From positions 2,232,001 to 2,296,000 of the forward strand of contig JAYJMM010000017.1 in NCBI GenBank assembly GCA_037349105.1: a stretch of 64,000 bases of DNA. Direction: 5' to 3'. Position numbers and translations under genes: made by a program. Source of the stretch: Limnomonas spitsbergensis. Lineage: Eukaryota; Chlorophyta; Chlorophyceae; Chlamydomonadales. Below the pieces are notes generated by a model. That model saw only the letters and a program-made list of their open reading frames with translations. It was not told where the DNA came from and made no database searches. This document shows positions 41,857-55,014 of the stretch, one piece after another. The stretch's first letter is position 1, and every line of letters starts with the position of its first letter.

Positions 41857-43009
41857 ATGGCATCCATACAATTATTGTATTTCAGGGACTCAATTGCTCC
41901 CATGGTACTTACCTCTGAAGAACTCCGTTGGGCTATCGTAACGAGGTGGAATAAGAACCACGACATCTCCAAGACAGCTAGGCAGCTTGGACTATCCAAC
42001 AGGGTTGTGGAGCACTGGGTGCAGCGATATAACGATTCCGGAGCTGTCCACGTCGCGCCAAAGTCCGGCAAGAAGAGGATCCTCAGCCCAGAGGCGGAGT
42101 CCCAAGCCTATGACCTGTTGCTGAGCAACCAGCATGGTGGTGCAAAAACAGTTGCACAGGAGCTTGGGACATTAGGCTTGGTCACCAGGCCAGTGGGGAA
42201 GAAGACTGTCATTCGAGCAGCCCGGAGGCACGCATCGGAGATTGGGAAAAATGAGGGTTCTGCGGGGTGCGCCTAGGAAGCAGCTTTCGGGGTCAACTCG
42301 ACAGAAGCGGCTGGACTTCTGCAAAGCCAGCAAGGGAAGGGACTGGAGCCACCTCCTCTTCACCGACGGGAAGAAGTTTCCATTTACCTACCCAGGGGTG
42401 AAGGTGCAGCCTGTGTCCTGGGGCGTGGAGGGTGTGGGTGAGAGAGCGGTACGTGAGGCAACCTCTCCAAATCACCCCCTGGTCCTCAACGTGTATGCGG
42501 GCATCTGCAAGTGGGGAATCAGCAAGCTTCACTTTGTGGCAGGCACCAGCAGCCAGAAGACCACCTTCAAGAACAAGAAGGGCCAGGTGGCCAGGAATAT
42601 CACCAAAGAGGAGAATGAGGAGGTCGTGAAGACGACATTCCTGCCTGAGGGACAGCGCCTCTTCACCCAGCACGACATTGCTACATGGTACCTTCAGCAG
42701 GACAACGACCCTACTCACAGAGCTGCCATACATGTGGTGAAGAGGTGGAACTCCCAGCGTGGCAGCAGCGTGTGCCTCCTCTAGAAGTGGCCTCCCAACA
42801 GCCCGGACTAGAGTCCGATCGAGAACTTTTGGGGATATATGCAGACCAAGATGGACGCTAAGGGCTGCAGAACTCTCCAGGAGTTTAAGGTATCCCTGAT
42901 CAAGGAGGTAGCAGCAGTAACCAAGGAGTACTTCTCTAAGCTGGTGGGCAGCATGCCCAAAAGGATCGTTGTATGCATCCGCAAGAAGGGCGACAAGACA
43001 AAATATTGA
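41857..43009 (+). pseudogene. Dead transposase, unit 6
   Basis: A-run deletion shifts the frame near 42250. The first shared stop is TAG (42782) rather than TAA, a variant common to units 6-9. Confidence 0.8.
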
Positions 43010-43031
43010 AAATTCTTGCCACCCGCCGCTA

Positions 43032-44165
43032 CAACACAGGGCGGGTCATATGTATCGTAAAAACGTGGACAGGCCCAGCAGTGCAAGGAGGTTAGGTTAT
43101 GACTTGATATCAGTTACACATTGACTGTGATCTAATCTGATTGCTAGCAGTGCACTAATACTGGTAGGCACCAACTGTCCCTTGAGATAATCAAACGCAA
43201 ACACAATGGGCTTAAGGAGTCCACTTGACAGAATCACCAACTCAAATACATTTATGTTTTGAGATAACTTGGCCATGCTGAGGGGCCTGCCTCTAATTTT
43301 TTGAGGATGTTATATTGCAGTGCTGGCCTCCATAGCTGAAGTATTACCTGCTGTAAAGCCTAGGGTTGTGGCTCTGAAACCACCAGTACTGTTTTGTTCC
43401 ATCCTCTCGCAAAACCAGTTCTCGGCAGATCTGGCTGGCTCAGCTCAGATAAGAAGGGGGGCCTGGAATAAAGGACATGAAAATCAAGATGTGTGAATAA
43501 AGAGTGGATACCTGACATACGGCATCCTGGAACTCAGTGGCAGTGATATGGGAGCTTGCATGGCTGAGGGGCTGCATGGGGCAAGGGGCATGGCTTCCTG
43601 ACAAGCCACCTTTGCCCCAAATTTTCAGCCTCTGGAGTTGGGAATGGTGCAAAAATTGGGTAGGCAGTCTTAATGAGCTACTCTCAGGCACTCTGAATCA
43701 CTAGACATCATAGCAATCAGACAGGTATGGAGTGAATTCCAATCCAGCAAAGACAGCCCTGATGTGGGCCACATGGAAGGCCATATCTGCATGTTGGATT
43801 GGACAAATGACCCAGGGAAGGTGACAATGCCTCCGTCTATGGCCCACCTACACCCCCTAAGGTTCTACCTTAACCGGGTTTTGGCCACTTTTCAGGCTCA
43901 GCCGCCGCAAGTTTGGTACCCAACGGGGCCGTTTTTGGCATCCAACTGCCATTCGGATTCAAATGATACCCCAACAGACCTCAATAAACCGTGTATGGCA
44001 AGCTGGTTACAGCACTTGACGATGAAGCAACACACCAGGTCGATCGAGGCAGTTCCTAGAGAGATTACTTCAAATTGCAGTTGGTACTGCTAGTGTGAAC
44101 CAGGTTGGGACGGCGGGTCAAACCTCAGTACCCCTAAAACGTGTCGATACATCTGACCCGCCCTG
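43032..44165 (+). mobile_element. E module 7
   Basis: 1,134 bp. The left border reads TACAACACAGGG instead of TACAGCACAGGG. Confidence 0.8.
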
Positions 44166-44301
44166 TACCCGGAAGAAAAGCTCGCAGGTCTTGAACATCA
44201 TCAGTGGGACCCGGACCATGCACACACCTGGTGGGCATGCCCTAGGGAAGTGCAACACCCACGCAAAGCGAAATAAGACCTGGCTACTCAAGAGCAAAAA
44301 A

Positions 44302-45453
44302 ATGGCATCCATACAATTATTGTATTTCAGGGACTCAATTGCTCCCATGGTACTTACCTCTGAAGAACTCCGTTGGGCTATCGTAACGAGGTGGAATAAG
44401 AACCACGACATCTCCAAGACAGCTAGGCAGCTTGGACTATCCAACAGGGTTGTGGAGCACTGGGTGCAGCGATATAAAGATTCCGGAGCTGTCCACGTCG
44501 CGCCAAAGTCCGGCAAGAAGAGGATCCTCAGCCCAGAGGCGGAGTCCCAAGCCTATGACCTGTTGATGAGCAACCAGCATGGTGGTGCAAAAACAGTTGC
44601 ACAGGAGCTTGGGACATTAGGCTTGGTCACCAGGCCAGTGGGGAAGAAGACTGTCATTCGAGCAGCCCGGAGGCACGCATCGGAGATTGGGAAAAATTGA
44701 GGGTTCTGCGGGGTGCGCCTAGGAAGCAGCTTTCGGGGTCAACTCGACAGAAGCGGCTGGACTTATGCAAAGCCAGCAAGGGAAGGACTGGAGCCACGTC
44801 CTCTTCACCGACGGGAAGAAGTTTCCATTTACCTACCCAGGGGTGAAGGTGCAACCTGTGTCATGGGGCGTGGAGGGTGAGGGTGAGAGAGCGGTACGTG
44901 AGGCAGCCTCTCCAAATCACCCCTGGTCCTCAACGTGTATGCGGGCATCTGCAAGTGGGGAATCAGCAAGCTTCACTTTGTGGCAGGCACCAGCAGCCAG
45001 AAGACCACCTTCAAGAACAAGAAGGGCCAGGTGGCCAGGAATATCACCACAGAGGAGAATGAGGAGGTCGTGAAGACGACATTCCTGCCTGAGGGACAAC
45101 GCCTCTTCACCCAGCACGACATTGCTACATGGTACCTTCAGCAGGACAACGACCCTACTCACAGAGCTGCCATACCTGTGGTGAAGAGGTGGAACTCCCA
45201 GCGTGGCAGCAGCGTGTGCCTCCTCTAGAAGTGGCCTCCCAACAGCCCGGACTAGAGTCCGATCGAGAACTTTTGGGGATATATGCAGGCCAAGATGGAC
45301 GCTAAGGGCTGCAGAACTCTCCAGGAGTTTAAGGTATCCCTGATCAAGGATGTAGCAGCAGTAACCAAGGAGTACTTCTCTAAGCTGGTGGGCAGCATGC
45401 CCAAAAGGATCGTTGTATGCATCCGCAAGAAGGGCGACAAGACAAAATATTGA
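44302..45453 (+). pseudogene. Dead transposase, unit 7 (most damaged)
   Basis: TGA at 44698, then two further single-base losses (about 44783 and 44922), plus TAG stops at the shared positions. Confidence 0.8.
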
Positions 45454-45475
45454 AAATTCTTGCCACCCGCCGCTA

Positions 45476-46609
45476 CAGCACAGGGCGGGTCATATGTATC
45501 GTAAAAACGTGGACAAGCCCAGCAGTGCAAGGAGGTTAGGTTATGACTTGATATCAGTTACACATTGACTGTGCTCTAACCTGATTGCTAGCAGTGCACT
45601 AATACTGGTAGGCACCAACTGTCCCTTGAGATAATCAAACGCAAACACAATGGGCTTAAGGAGTCCACTTGACAGAATCACCAACTCCAATACATTTATG
45701 TTTTGAGATAACTTGGCCATGCTGAGGGGCCTGCCTCTAATTTTTTGAGGATGTTATATTGCAGTGCTGGCCTCCATAGCTGAAGTATTACCTGCTGTAA
45801 AGCCTAGGGTTGTGGCTCTGAAACCACCAGTACTGTTTTGTTCCATCCTCTCGCAAAACCAGTTCTCGGCAGATCTGGCTGGCTCAGCTCAGATAAGAAG
45901 GGGGGCCTGGAATAAAGGACATGAAAATCAAGATGTGTGAATAAAGAGTGGATACCTGACATACGGCATCCTGGAACTCAGTGGCAGTGATATGGGAGCT
46001 TGCATGGCTGAGGGGATGCATGGGGCAAGGGGCATGGCTTCCTGACAAGCCACCTTTGCCCCAAATTTGCAGCCTCTGGAGTTGGGAATGGCGCAAAAAT
46101 TGGGTAGGCAGTCTTAATGAGCTACTCTCAGGCACTCTGAATCACTAGACATCATAGCAATCAGACAGGTATGGAGTGAATTCCAATCCAGCAAAGACAG
46201 CCCTGATGTGGGCCACATGGAAGGCCATATCTGCATGTTGGATTGGACAAATGACCCAGGGAAGGTGGCAATGCCTCCGTCTATGGCCCACCTACACCCC
46301 CTAAGGTTCTACCTTAACCGGGTTTTGGCCACTTTTCAGGCTCAGCCGCCGCAAGTTTGGTACCCAACGGGGCCGTTTTTGGCATCCAACTGCCATTCGG
46401 ATTCAAATGATACCCCAACAGACCTCAATAAACCGTGTATGGCAAGCTGGTTACAGCACTTGACGATGAAGCAACACACCAGGTCGATCGAGGCAGTTCC
46501 TAGAGAGATTACTTCAAATTGCAGTTGGTACTGCTAGTGTGAACCCGGTTGGGACGGCGGGTCAAACCTCAGTACCCCTAAAACGTGTCGATACATCTGA
46601 CCCGCCCTG
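45476..46609 (+). mobile_element. E module 8
   Basis: 1,134 bp, TIRs and flanking TA intact. Confidence 0.8.
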
Positions 46610-46745
46610 TACCCGGAAGAAAAGCTCGCAGGTCTTGAACATCATCAGTGGGACCCGGACCATGCACACACCTGGTGGGCATGCCCTAGGGAAGTGCAAC
46701 ACCCACGCAAAGCGAAATAAGACCTGGCTACTCAAGAGCAAAAAA

Positions 46746-47899
46746 ATGGCATCCATACAATTATTGTATTTCAGGGACTCAATTGCTCCCATGGTACTTA
46801 CCTCTGAAGAACTCCGTTGGGCTATCGTAACGAGGTGGAATAAGAACCACGACATCTCCAAGACAGCTAGGCAGCTTGGACTATCCAACAGGGTTGTGGA
46901 GCACTGGGTGCAGCGATATAAAGATTCCGGAGCTGTCCACGTCGCGCCAAAGTCCGGCAAGAAGAGGATCCTCAGCCCAGAGGCGGAGTCCCAGGCCTAT
47001 GACCTGTTGCTGAGCAACCAGCATGGTGGTGCAAAAACAGTTGCACAGGAGCTTGGGACATTAGGCTTGGTCACCAGGCCAGTGGGGAAGAAGACTGTCA
47101 TTCGAGCAGCCCGGAGGCACGCATCGGAGATTGGGAAAAATTGAGGGTTCTGCGGGGTGCGCCTAGGAAGCAGCTTTCGGGGTCAACTCGACAGAAGCGG
47201 CTGGACTTATGCAAAGCCAGCAAGGGAAGGGACTGGAGCCACGTCCTCTTCACCGACGGGAAGAAGTTTCCATTTACCTACCCAGGGGTGAAGGTGCAGC
47301 CTGTGTCCTGGGGCGTGGAGGGTGAGGGTGAGAGAGCGGTACGTGAGGCAGCCTCTCCAAATCACCCCCTGGTCCTCAACGTGTATGCGGGCATCTGCAA
47401 GTGGGGAATCAGCAAGCTTCGCTTTGTGGCAGGCACCAGCAGCCAGAAGACCACCTTCAAGAACAAGAAGGGCCAGGTGGCCAGGAATATCACCACAGAG
47501 GAGAATGAGGAGGTCGTGAAGACGACATTCCTGCCTGAGGGACAGCGCCTCTTCACCCAACACGACATTGCTACATGGTACCTTCAGCAGGACAACGACC
47601 CTACTCACAGAGCAGCCATACCTGTGGTGAAGAGGTGGAACTCCCAGCGTGGCAGCAGCGTGTGCCTCCTCTAGAAGTGGCCTCCCAACAGCCCGGACTA
47701 GAGTCCGATCGAGAACTTTTGGGGATATATGCAGGCCAAGATGGACGCTAAGGGCTGCAGAACTATCCAGGAGTTTAAGGTATCCCTGATCAAGGATGTA
47801 GCAGCAGTAACCAAGGAGTACTTCTCTAAGCTGGTGGGCAGCATGCCCAAAAGGATCGTTGCATGCATCCGCAAGAAGGGCGACAAGACAAAATATTGA
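46746..47899 (+). pseudogene. Dead transposase, unit 8
   Basis: TGA at 47142 from the A-run deletion. The second half (47141-47674) ends at the shared TAG. Confidence 0.8.
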
Positions 47900-47921
47900 A
47901 AATTCTTGCCACCCGCCGCTA

Positions 47922-49055
47922 CAGCACAGGGCGGGTCATATGTATCGTAAAAACGTGGTCAGGCCCAGCCGTGCAAGGAGGTTAGGTCATGACTTGATAT
48001 CAGTTACACATTGACTGTGATCTAACCTGATTGCTAGCAGTGCACTTATACTGGTAGGCACCAACTGTCCCTTGAGATAATCAAACGCAAACACAATGGG
48101 CTTAAGGAGTCCACTTGACAGAATCACCAACTCCAATACATTTATGTTTTGAGATAACTTGGCCATGCTGAGGGGCCTGCCTCTAATTTTTTGAGGATGT
48201 TATATTGCAGTGCTGGCCTCCATAGCTGAAGTATTACCTGCTGTAAAGCCTAGGGTTGTGGCTCTGAAACCACCAGTACTGTTTTGTTCCATCCTCTCGC
48301 AAAACCAGTTCTCGGCAGATCTGGCTGGCTCAGCTCAGATAAGAAGGGGGGCCTGGAATAAAGGACATGAAAATCAAGATGTGTGAATAAAGAGTGGATA
48401 CCTGACATACGGCATCCTGGAACTCAGTGGCAGTGATATGGGAGCTTGCATGGCTGAGGGGCTGCATGGGGCAAGGGGCATGGCTTCCTGACAAGCCACC
48501 TTTGCCCCAAATTTGCAGCCTCTGGAGTTGGGAATGGTGCAAAAATTGGGTAGGCAGTCTTAATGAGCTACTCTCAGGCTCTCTGAATCACTAGACATCA
48601 TAGCAATCAGACAGGTATGGAGTGAATTCCAATCCAGCAAAGACAGCCCTGATGTGGGCCACATGGAAGGCCATATCTGCATGTTGGATTGGACAAATGA
48701 CCCAGGGAAGGTGGCAATGCCTCCGTCTATGGCCCACCTACACCCCCTAAGGTTCTACCTTAACCGGGTTTTGGCCACTTTTCAGGCTCAGCCGCCGCAA
48801 GTTTGGTACCCAACGGGGCCGTTTTTGGCATCCAACTGCCATTCGGATTCAAATGATACCCCAACAGACCTCAATAAACCGTGTATGGCAAGCTGGTTAC
48901 AGCACTTGACGATGAAGCAACACACCAGGTCGATCGAGGCAGTTCCTAGAGAGATTACTTCAAATTGCAGTTGGTACTGCTAGTGTGAACCCGGTTGGGA
49001 CGGCGGGTCAAACCTCAGTACCCCTAAAACGTGTCGATACATCTGACCCGCCCTG
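47922..49055 (+). mobile_element. E module 9
   Basis: 1,134 bp, TIRs intact. Combines left-end variants of units 1-2 (GGTCATGAC, CTTATACTGG) with the GTTTTGTTCC variant of units 6-8, a mosaic. Confidence 0.8.
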
Positions 49056-50923
49056 TACCCGGAAGAAAAGCTCGCAGGTCTTGAACATCATCAGTGGGAC
49101 CCGGACCATGCACACACCTGGTGGGCATGCCCTAGGGAAGTGCAACACCCACGCAAAGCGAAATAAGACCTGGCTACTCAAGAGCAAAAAAATGGCATCC
49201 ATACAATTATTGCATTTCAGGGACTCAATTGCTCCCATGGTACTTACCTCTGAAGAACTCCGTTGGGCTATCGTAACGAGGTGGAATAAGAACCACGACA
49301 TCTCCAAGACAGCTAGGCAGCTTGGACTATCCAACAGGGTTGTGGAGCACTGGGTGCAGCGATATAAAGATTCCGGAGCTGTCCACGTCGCGCCAAAGTC
49401 CGGCAAGAAGAGGATCCTCAGCCCAGAGGCGGAGTCCCAGGCCTATGACCTGTTGCTGAGCAACCAGCATGGTGGTGCAAAAACAGTTGCACAGGAGCTT
49501 GGGACATTAGGCTTGGTCACCAGGCCAGTGGGGAAGAAGACTGTCATTCGAGCAGCCCGGAGGCACGCATCGGAGATTGGGAAAAATTGAGGGTTCTGCG
49601 GGGTGCGCCTAGGAAGCAGCTTTCGGGGTCAACTCGACAGAAGCGGCTGGACTTCTGCAAAGCCAGCAAGGGAAGGGACTGGAGCCACGTCCTCTTCACC
49701 GACGGGAAGAAGTTTCCATTTACCTACCCAGGGGTGAAGGTGCAGCCTGTGTCCTGGGGCGTGGAGGGTGAGGGTGAGAGAGCGGTACGTGAGGCAGCCT
49801 CTCCAAATCACCCCCTGGTCCTCAACGTGTATGCGGGCATCTGCAAGTGGGGAATCAGCAAGCTTCACTTTGTGGCAGGCACCAGCAGCCAGAAGACCAC
49901 CTTCAAGAACAAGAAGGGCCAGGTGGCCAGGAATATCACCACAGAGGAGAATGAGGAGGTCGTGAAGACGACATTCCTGCCTGAGGGACAGCGCCTCTTC
50001 ACCCAACACGACATTGCTACATGGTACCTTCAGCAGGACAACGACCCTACTCACAGAGCAGCCATACCTGTGGTGAAGAGGTGGAACTCCCAGCGTGGCA
50101 GCAGCGTGTGCCTCCTCTAGAAGTGGCCTCCCAACAGCCCGGACTAGAGTCCGATCGAGAACTTTTGGGGATATATGCAGGCCAAGATGGACGCTAAGGG
50201 CTGCAGAACTCTCCAGGAGTTTAAGGTACCCCTGATCAAGGATGTAGCAGCAGTAACCAAGGAGTACTTCTCTAACAGTACTGGAAATTTCACAGTAACA
50301 CCATGGTTTACCATGGTTAATGCCCAACTTGGTTAATTTACATGGATGGCTAAGGTGCTACCATGGTGGTACCAATGTTAACCATGGTATGTTTCTATGT
50401 TTGTCAATTTACCATAGTTATCTCTTGGTAAGAGGAATTACCATGATGTTACCAACGTTAGTCTATGTAACATTACTGGGTTGGCCGTAAGTTACTTAGT
50501 TACCCATGTAAAGTTACCTTGTTGCCCGAAAGTTACTTAGCAACCAATGTGACATTACTAGGTAGGCCGTATGTTACCTAGTTACCAATGTAAGATCAAT
50601 AGGCTGGCCGTAAGGAACTTCGTAACCAACATTACATTTCTAGGTTGACCGCACGTTACTAAGTAACCATGGTCAATATCGTTACACCTCTGCGCCCGCC
50701 CAGACTAAGTAACCAAGGTAACATTAAGAAGTCGGCCGCACATTACTAAGTAACCGATAGTTCCCCTGCCCTTCTTGTTCCATTATTTATTTCCTTTCTC
50801 CCTTGCCTGAAACATTCCTTACCACAAGGTTAGTTTGTATGCATGAATGTTCCGGATATAATTCATACAAGATGTTAGATTCACCAATATGCCATTTCGG
50901 CAAGATTTTACCGGTATTCTATT

Positions 50924-53900
50924 TCATGCCAGTGGGTGCGGCAATGTTGCAGCGTATGAGCAGTTCTGGCCAACAGTGGGTGTGGCGCTGTTGCGGTAGT
51001 GCAAAGCTCATGTAGTGCAAGCCAGAAAGTGCAGATGTATTACAGTATTCATGCAGTGCATGGTAGTGAGGGCCTGTTCAGCCAGGGACTCTTTTAAAAA
51101 GAAGGTGCCAAAGCAGACAACAACAAGCATGAGCCTTTACCAGCCCCAACCCATGTGCGTGCCGGGAAACCAGCCCCAACCCATGTTCGTGCCGGAATAC
51201 CAGCCCCAACCCATGGGCGTGCCGGAAAGCCAGCCGCAACCCACAGGTGTGCCAGGATAACCAGCCTCAAATACATGGGCGTGCCGGGATATCCAGCCTC
51301 AACTACATAGGTACCAGGATATTGCTCAAAACATGTGCATGCCGGACTAAAAAATCATTATTGCAGCATGGTGGCAGAGCATGCCAGTGGGTGCGTCAAT
51401 GTTACAGCATAGGAGCAGTGCAGGCCGGCAGTGGGTGTGGCGCTGTTGCCGTAGTGCAAAGCTCATGTAGTGCAAGCCAGAAAGTGCAGATGTATTACAG
51501 TATTCATGCAGTGCATGGTAGTGAGGGCATGTTCAGCCAGGGACTCTTTTAAAAAGAAGGTGCCAAAGCAGACAACAACAAGCATGAGCCTTTACCAGCC
51601 CCAACCCATGTGCGTGCCGGGAAACCAGCCCCAACCCATGTTCGTGCCGGAATACCAGCCCCAACCCATGGGCGTGCCGGAAAGCCAGCCGCAACCCACA
51701 GGCGTGCCAGGATATCCAGCCTCAAATACATGGGCGTGCCGGGATATCCAGCCTCAACTACATGGGCGTGCCAGGATATTGCTCAAAACATGTGCATGCC
51801 GGACTTAAAATCATTATTGCAGCATGGTGGCAGAGCATGCCAGTGGGTGCGGCAATGTTGCAGCGTAGGAGCAGTTCTGGCCAGCCGTGGGTGTAGCCCT
51901 GTTGCGGTAGTGCAAAGCTCATGTAGTGCAAGCCAGAAAGTGCAGATGTATTACAGTATTCATGCAGTGCATGGTAGTGAGGGCCTGTTCAGCCAGGGAC
52001 TCTTTTAAAAAGAAGGTGCCAAAGCAGACAACAACAAGCATGAGCCTTTACCAGCCCCAACCCATGTGCGTGCCGGGAAACCAGCCCCAACCCATGTTCG
52101 TGCCGGAATACCAGCCCCAACCCATGGGCGTGCCGGAAAGCCAGCCGCAACCCACAGGTGTGCCAGGATAACCAGCCTCAAATACATGGGCGTGCCGGGA
52201 TATCCAGCCTCAACTACATAGGTACCAGGATATTGCTCAAAACATGTGCATGCCGGACTAAAAAATCATTATTGCAGCATGGTGGCAGAGCATGCCAGTG
52301 GGTGCGTCAATGTTACAGCATAGGAGCAGTGCAGGCCGGCAGTGGGTGTGGCGCTGTTGCCGTAGTGCAAAGCTCATGTAGTGCAAGCCAGAAAGTGCAG
52401 ATGTATTACAGTATTCATGCAGTGCATAGTAGTGAGGGCATGTTCAGCCAGGGACTCTTTTAAAAAGAAGGTGCCAAAGCAGACAACAACAAGCATGAGC
52501 CTTTACCAGCCCCAACCCATGTGCGTGCCGGGAAACCAGCCCCAACCCATGTTCGTGCCGGAATACCAGCCCCAACCCATGGGCGTGCCGGAATGCCAGC
52601 CGCAACCCACAGGCGTGCCAGGATATCCAGCCTCAAATACATGGGCGTGCCGGGATATCCAGCCTCAACTACATGGGCGTGCCAGGATATTGCTCAAAAC
52701 ATGTGCATGCCGGACTTAAAATCATTATTGCAGCATGGTGGCAGAGCATGCCAGTGGGTGCGGCAATGTTGCAGCGTAGGAGCAGTTCTGGCCAGCAGTG
52801 GGTGTAGCCCTGTTGCGGTAGTGCAAAGCTCATGTAGTGCAAGCCAGAAAGTGCAGATGTATTACAGTATTCATGCAGTGCATGGTAGTGAGGGCTTGTT
52901 CAGCCAGGGACTCTTTTAAAAAGAAGGTGCCAAAGCAGACAACAACAAGCATGAGCCTTTACCAGCCCCAACCCATGTGCGTGCCGGGAAACCAGCCCCA
53001 ACCCATGTTCGTGCCGGAATACCAGCCCCAACCCATGGGCGTGCCGGAATGCCAGCCGCAACCCACAGGCGTGCCAGGATATCCAGCCTCAAATACATGG
53101 GCGTGCCGGGATATCCAGCCTCAACTACATGGGCGTGCCAGGATATTGCTCAAAACATGTGCATGCCGGACTTAAAATAATTATTGCAGCATGGTGGCAG
53201 AGCATGCCAGTGGGTGCGGCAATGTTGCAGCGTAGGAGCAGTTCTGGCCAGCAGTGGGTGTGGCCCTGTTGCGGTAGTGCAAAGCTCATGTAGTGCAAGC
53301 CAGAAAGTGCAGATGTATTACAGTATTCATGCAGTGCATGGTAGTGAGGGCCTGTTCAGCCAGGGACTCTTTTAAAAAGAAGGTGCCAAAGCAGACAACA
53401 ACAAGCATGAGCCTTTACCAGCCCCAACCCATGTGCGTGCCGGGAAACCAGCCCCAACCCATGTTCGTGCCGGAATACCAGCCCCAACCCATGGGCGTGC
53501 CGGAAAGCCAGCCGCAACCCACAGGCGTGCCAGGATAACCAGCCTCAAATACATGGGCGTGCCGGGATATCCAGCCTCAACTACATAGGTACCAGGATAT
53601 TGCTCAAAACATGTGCATGCCGGACTTAAAATCATTATTGCAGCATGGTGGCAGAGCATGCCAGTGGGTGTGTCAATGTTGCAGCATAGGAGCAGTGCAG
53701 GCCGGCAGTGGGTGTGGCGCTGTTGCCGTAGTGCAAAGCTCATGTAGTGCAAGCCAGAAAGTGCAGATGTATTACAGTATTCATGCAGTGCACGGTAGTG
53801 AGGGCATGTTCAGCCAGGATATCTTTTAAAAAGAAGGTGCCAAAGCAGACAACAACAAGCATGAGCCTTTACCAGCCCCAACCCATGTGCGTGCCGGGAA

Positions 53901-54257
53901 ACCAGCCCCAACCCATGTTCGTGCCGGAATACCAGCCCCAACCCATGGGCGTGCCGGAAAGCCAGCCGCAACCCACATGCGTGCCAGGATAACCAGCCTC
54001 AAATACATGGGCGTGCCGGGATATCCAGCCTCAACTACATGGGCGTGCCAGGATATCCAGCCTCAACTACATGGGCGTGCCAGGATATTGCTCACAACAT
54101 GTGCATGCCGGACTTAAAAATCATTATTGCAACATGGTGGCAGAGCATGTCAGTGGGTGCGGTAATGTTGGAGCGTGTGGGCATTTCATGCCGGCAGTGG
54201 GTGCGGCGCCGTTGCTGTAATGCAAAGCTCATGCAGTGCAAGCCAGAATGTGCATAA
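50924..54257 (+). repeat. 455-bp satellite with two subtypes
   Basis: About 7.3 units of 454-456 bp. Subtype A (GTGCCAGGATAACC, ACATAGGTACCAGG) and subtype B (GTGCCAGGATATCC, ACATGGGCGTGCCAGG) run in the order A B A B B A A, with an A-B dimer of 911 bp at the left. Each unit contains four to seven 30-bp sub-repeats (CCAGCCCCAACCCATGTGCG), so frames of 60-130 codons with a QPQPM-type motif appear; I do not call them genes. Confidence 0.9.
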
Positions 54258-54479
54258 GTACTGCAATCTTCGAAAATATCGATTGTGTGTAGGCCTCAGG
54301 CGCCTTTTGTTGTGCCAAGGAAGCGCTTGCTTGCAGGCGAGCGACGGTCTTGAACTGTTGAACTGCCAATAACACGCGCGTAGTACAACAACAGATTAAT
54401 AGTGTATCACAACTATTATGCAACGGTGCAATAATAGTACTGCTTCTCTCAGTCAGTAGGCCAACCTAGTAAGAAATCA

Positions 54480-54650
54480 GTTGGATGACCTTGGTAAAGG
54501 CCTGGTAAAAACTCAGTAGGATGACCTTGGTAAAGGCCTGGTAAAAACTCAGTAGGATGACCTTGGTAAAGGCCTGGTAAAACTTCAGTAGGATGACCTT
54601 GGTAAAGGCCTGGTGAAAACTCAGTAGGATGACCATTGTACAAGCTAAGT
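54480..54650 (+). repeat. 36-bp repeats in the right arm of the TAA element
   Basis: About four to five units of ACCTTGGTAAAGGCCTGGTA plus AAAACTCAGTAGGATG. Confidence 0.88.
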
Positions 54651-55014
54651 AGGAGCTCAGTAAAAGTACATAAGTAAAAACGCAGTAAACGCTCGGTTAG
54701 ATAACAAACTCGGAAGCTCTGTAGCTTGACATTGGTTACAATACCATGGTCGAATTTCACGGAAATACTGATGTAAACCGACAGTGCCTTCGTCCACAGT
54801 AAATTTACATATGTAAGGCCTTGGTTACCAACGTAACTCTGTTACCATGGTAACGGAAGTTTTTACTGATATAAACCATGGTAATACCGAGGTTTTCCTG
54901 CTGCGCATTTCCAGTAGTGTAAGATGGTGGGCAGCATGCCCAAAATGATCGTTGCATGCATCCGCAAGAAGGGCGACAAGACAAAATATTGAAAATTCTT
55001 GTCACCCGCCGCTA

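Larger units (their letters stand above)
50276..54919 (+). mobile_element. PIF/Harbinger-like non-autonomous element inserted in unit 9
   Basis: Ends CAGTACTGGAAAT and ATTTCCAGTAGTG form 13-bp imperfect TIRs. The target TAA is duplicated (50273-50275 and 54920-54922), and the host sequence is continuous across it. A 3-bp TWA target is typical of PIF/Harbinger. No transposase was found inside. The left 0.5 kb is rich in GTTAC and CCATGG motifs, the centre is a 455-bp satellite, and the right 0.55 kb carries 36-bp repeats. Confidence 0.8.
49192..54992 (+). pseudogene. Dead transposase, unit 9, split by an insertion
   Basis: TGA at 49588 and TAG at 50118 as in units 6-8. Coding homology stops at 50275 (ACTTCTCTAA) and resumes at 54923 (GATGGTGGGCAGCATGCCC) to TGA at 54990. 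The intervening 4,644 bp is the TAA-flanked element. Confidence 0.85.

Noticed and set aside
51015..53992. Repeated frames of 60-132 codons with a QPQPM motif
   Set aside because: They follow the 455-bp satellite and its 30-bp sub-repeats, and break at unit differences. No start or splice context.
50924..54257. CRISPR-like regular repeats
   Set aside because: Units are 455 bp with no unique spacers, in a eukaryotic transposon.
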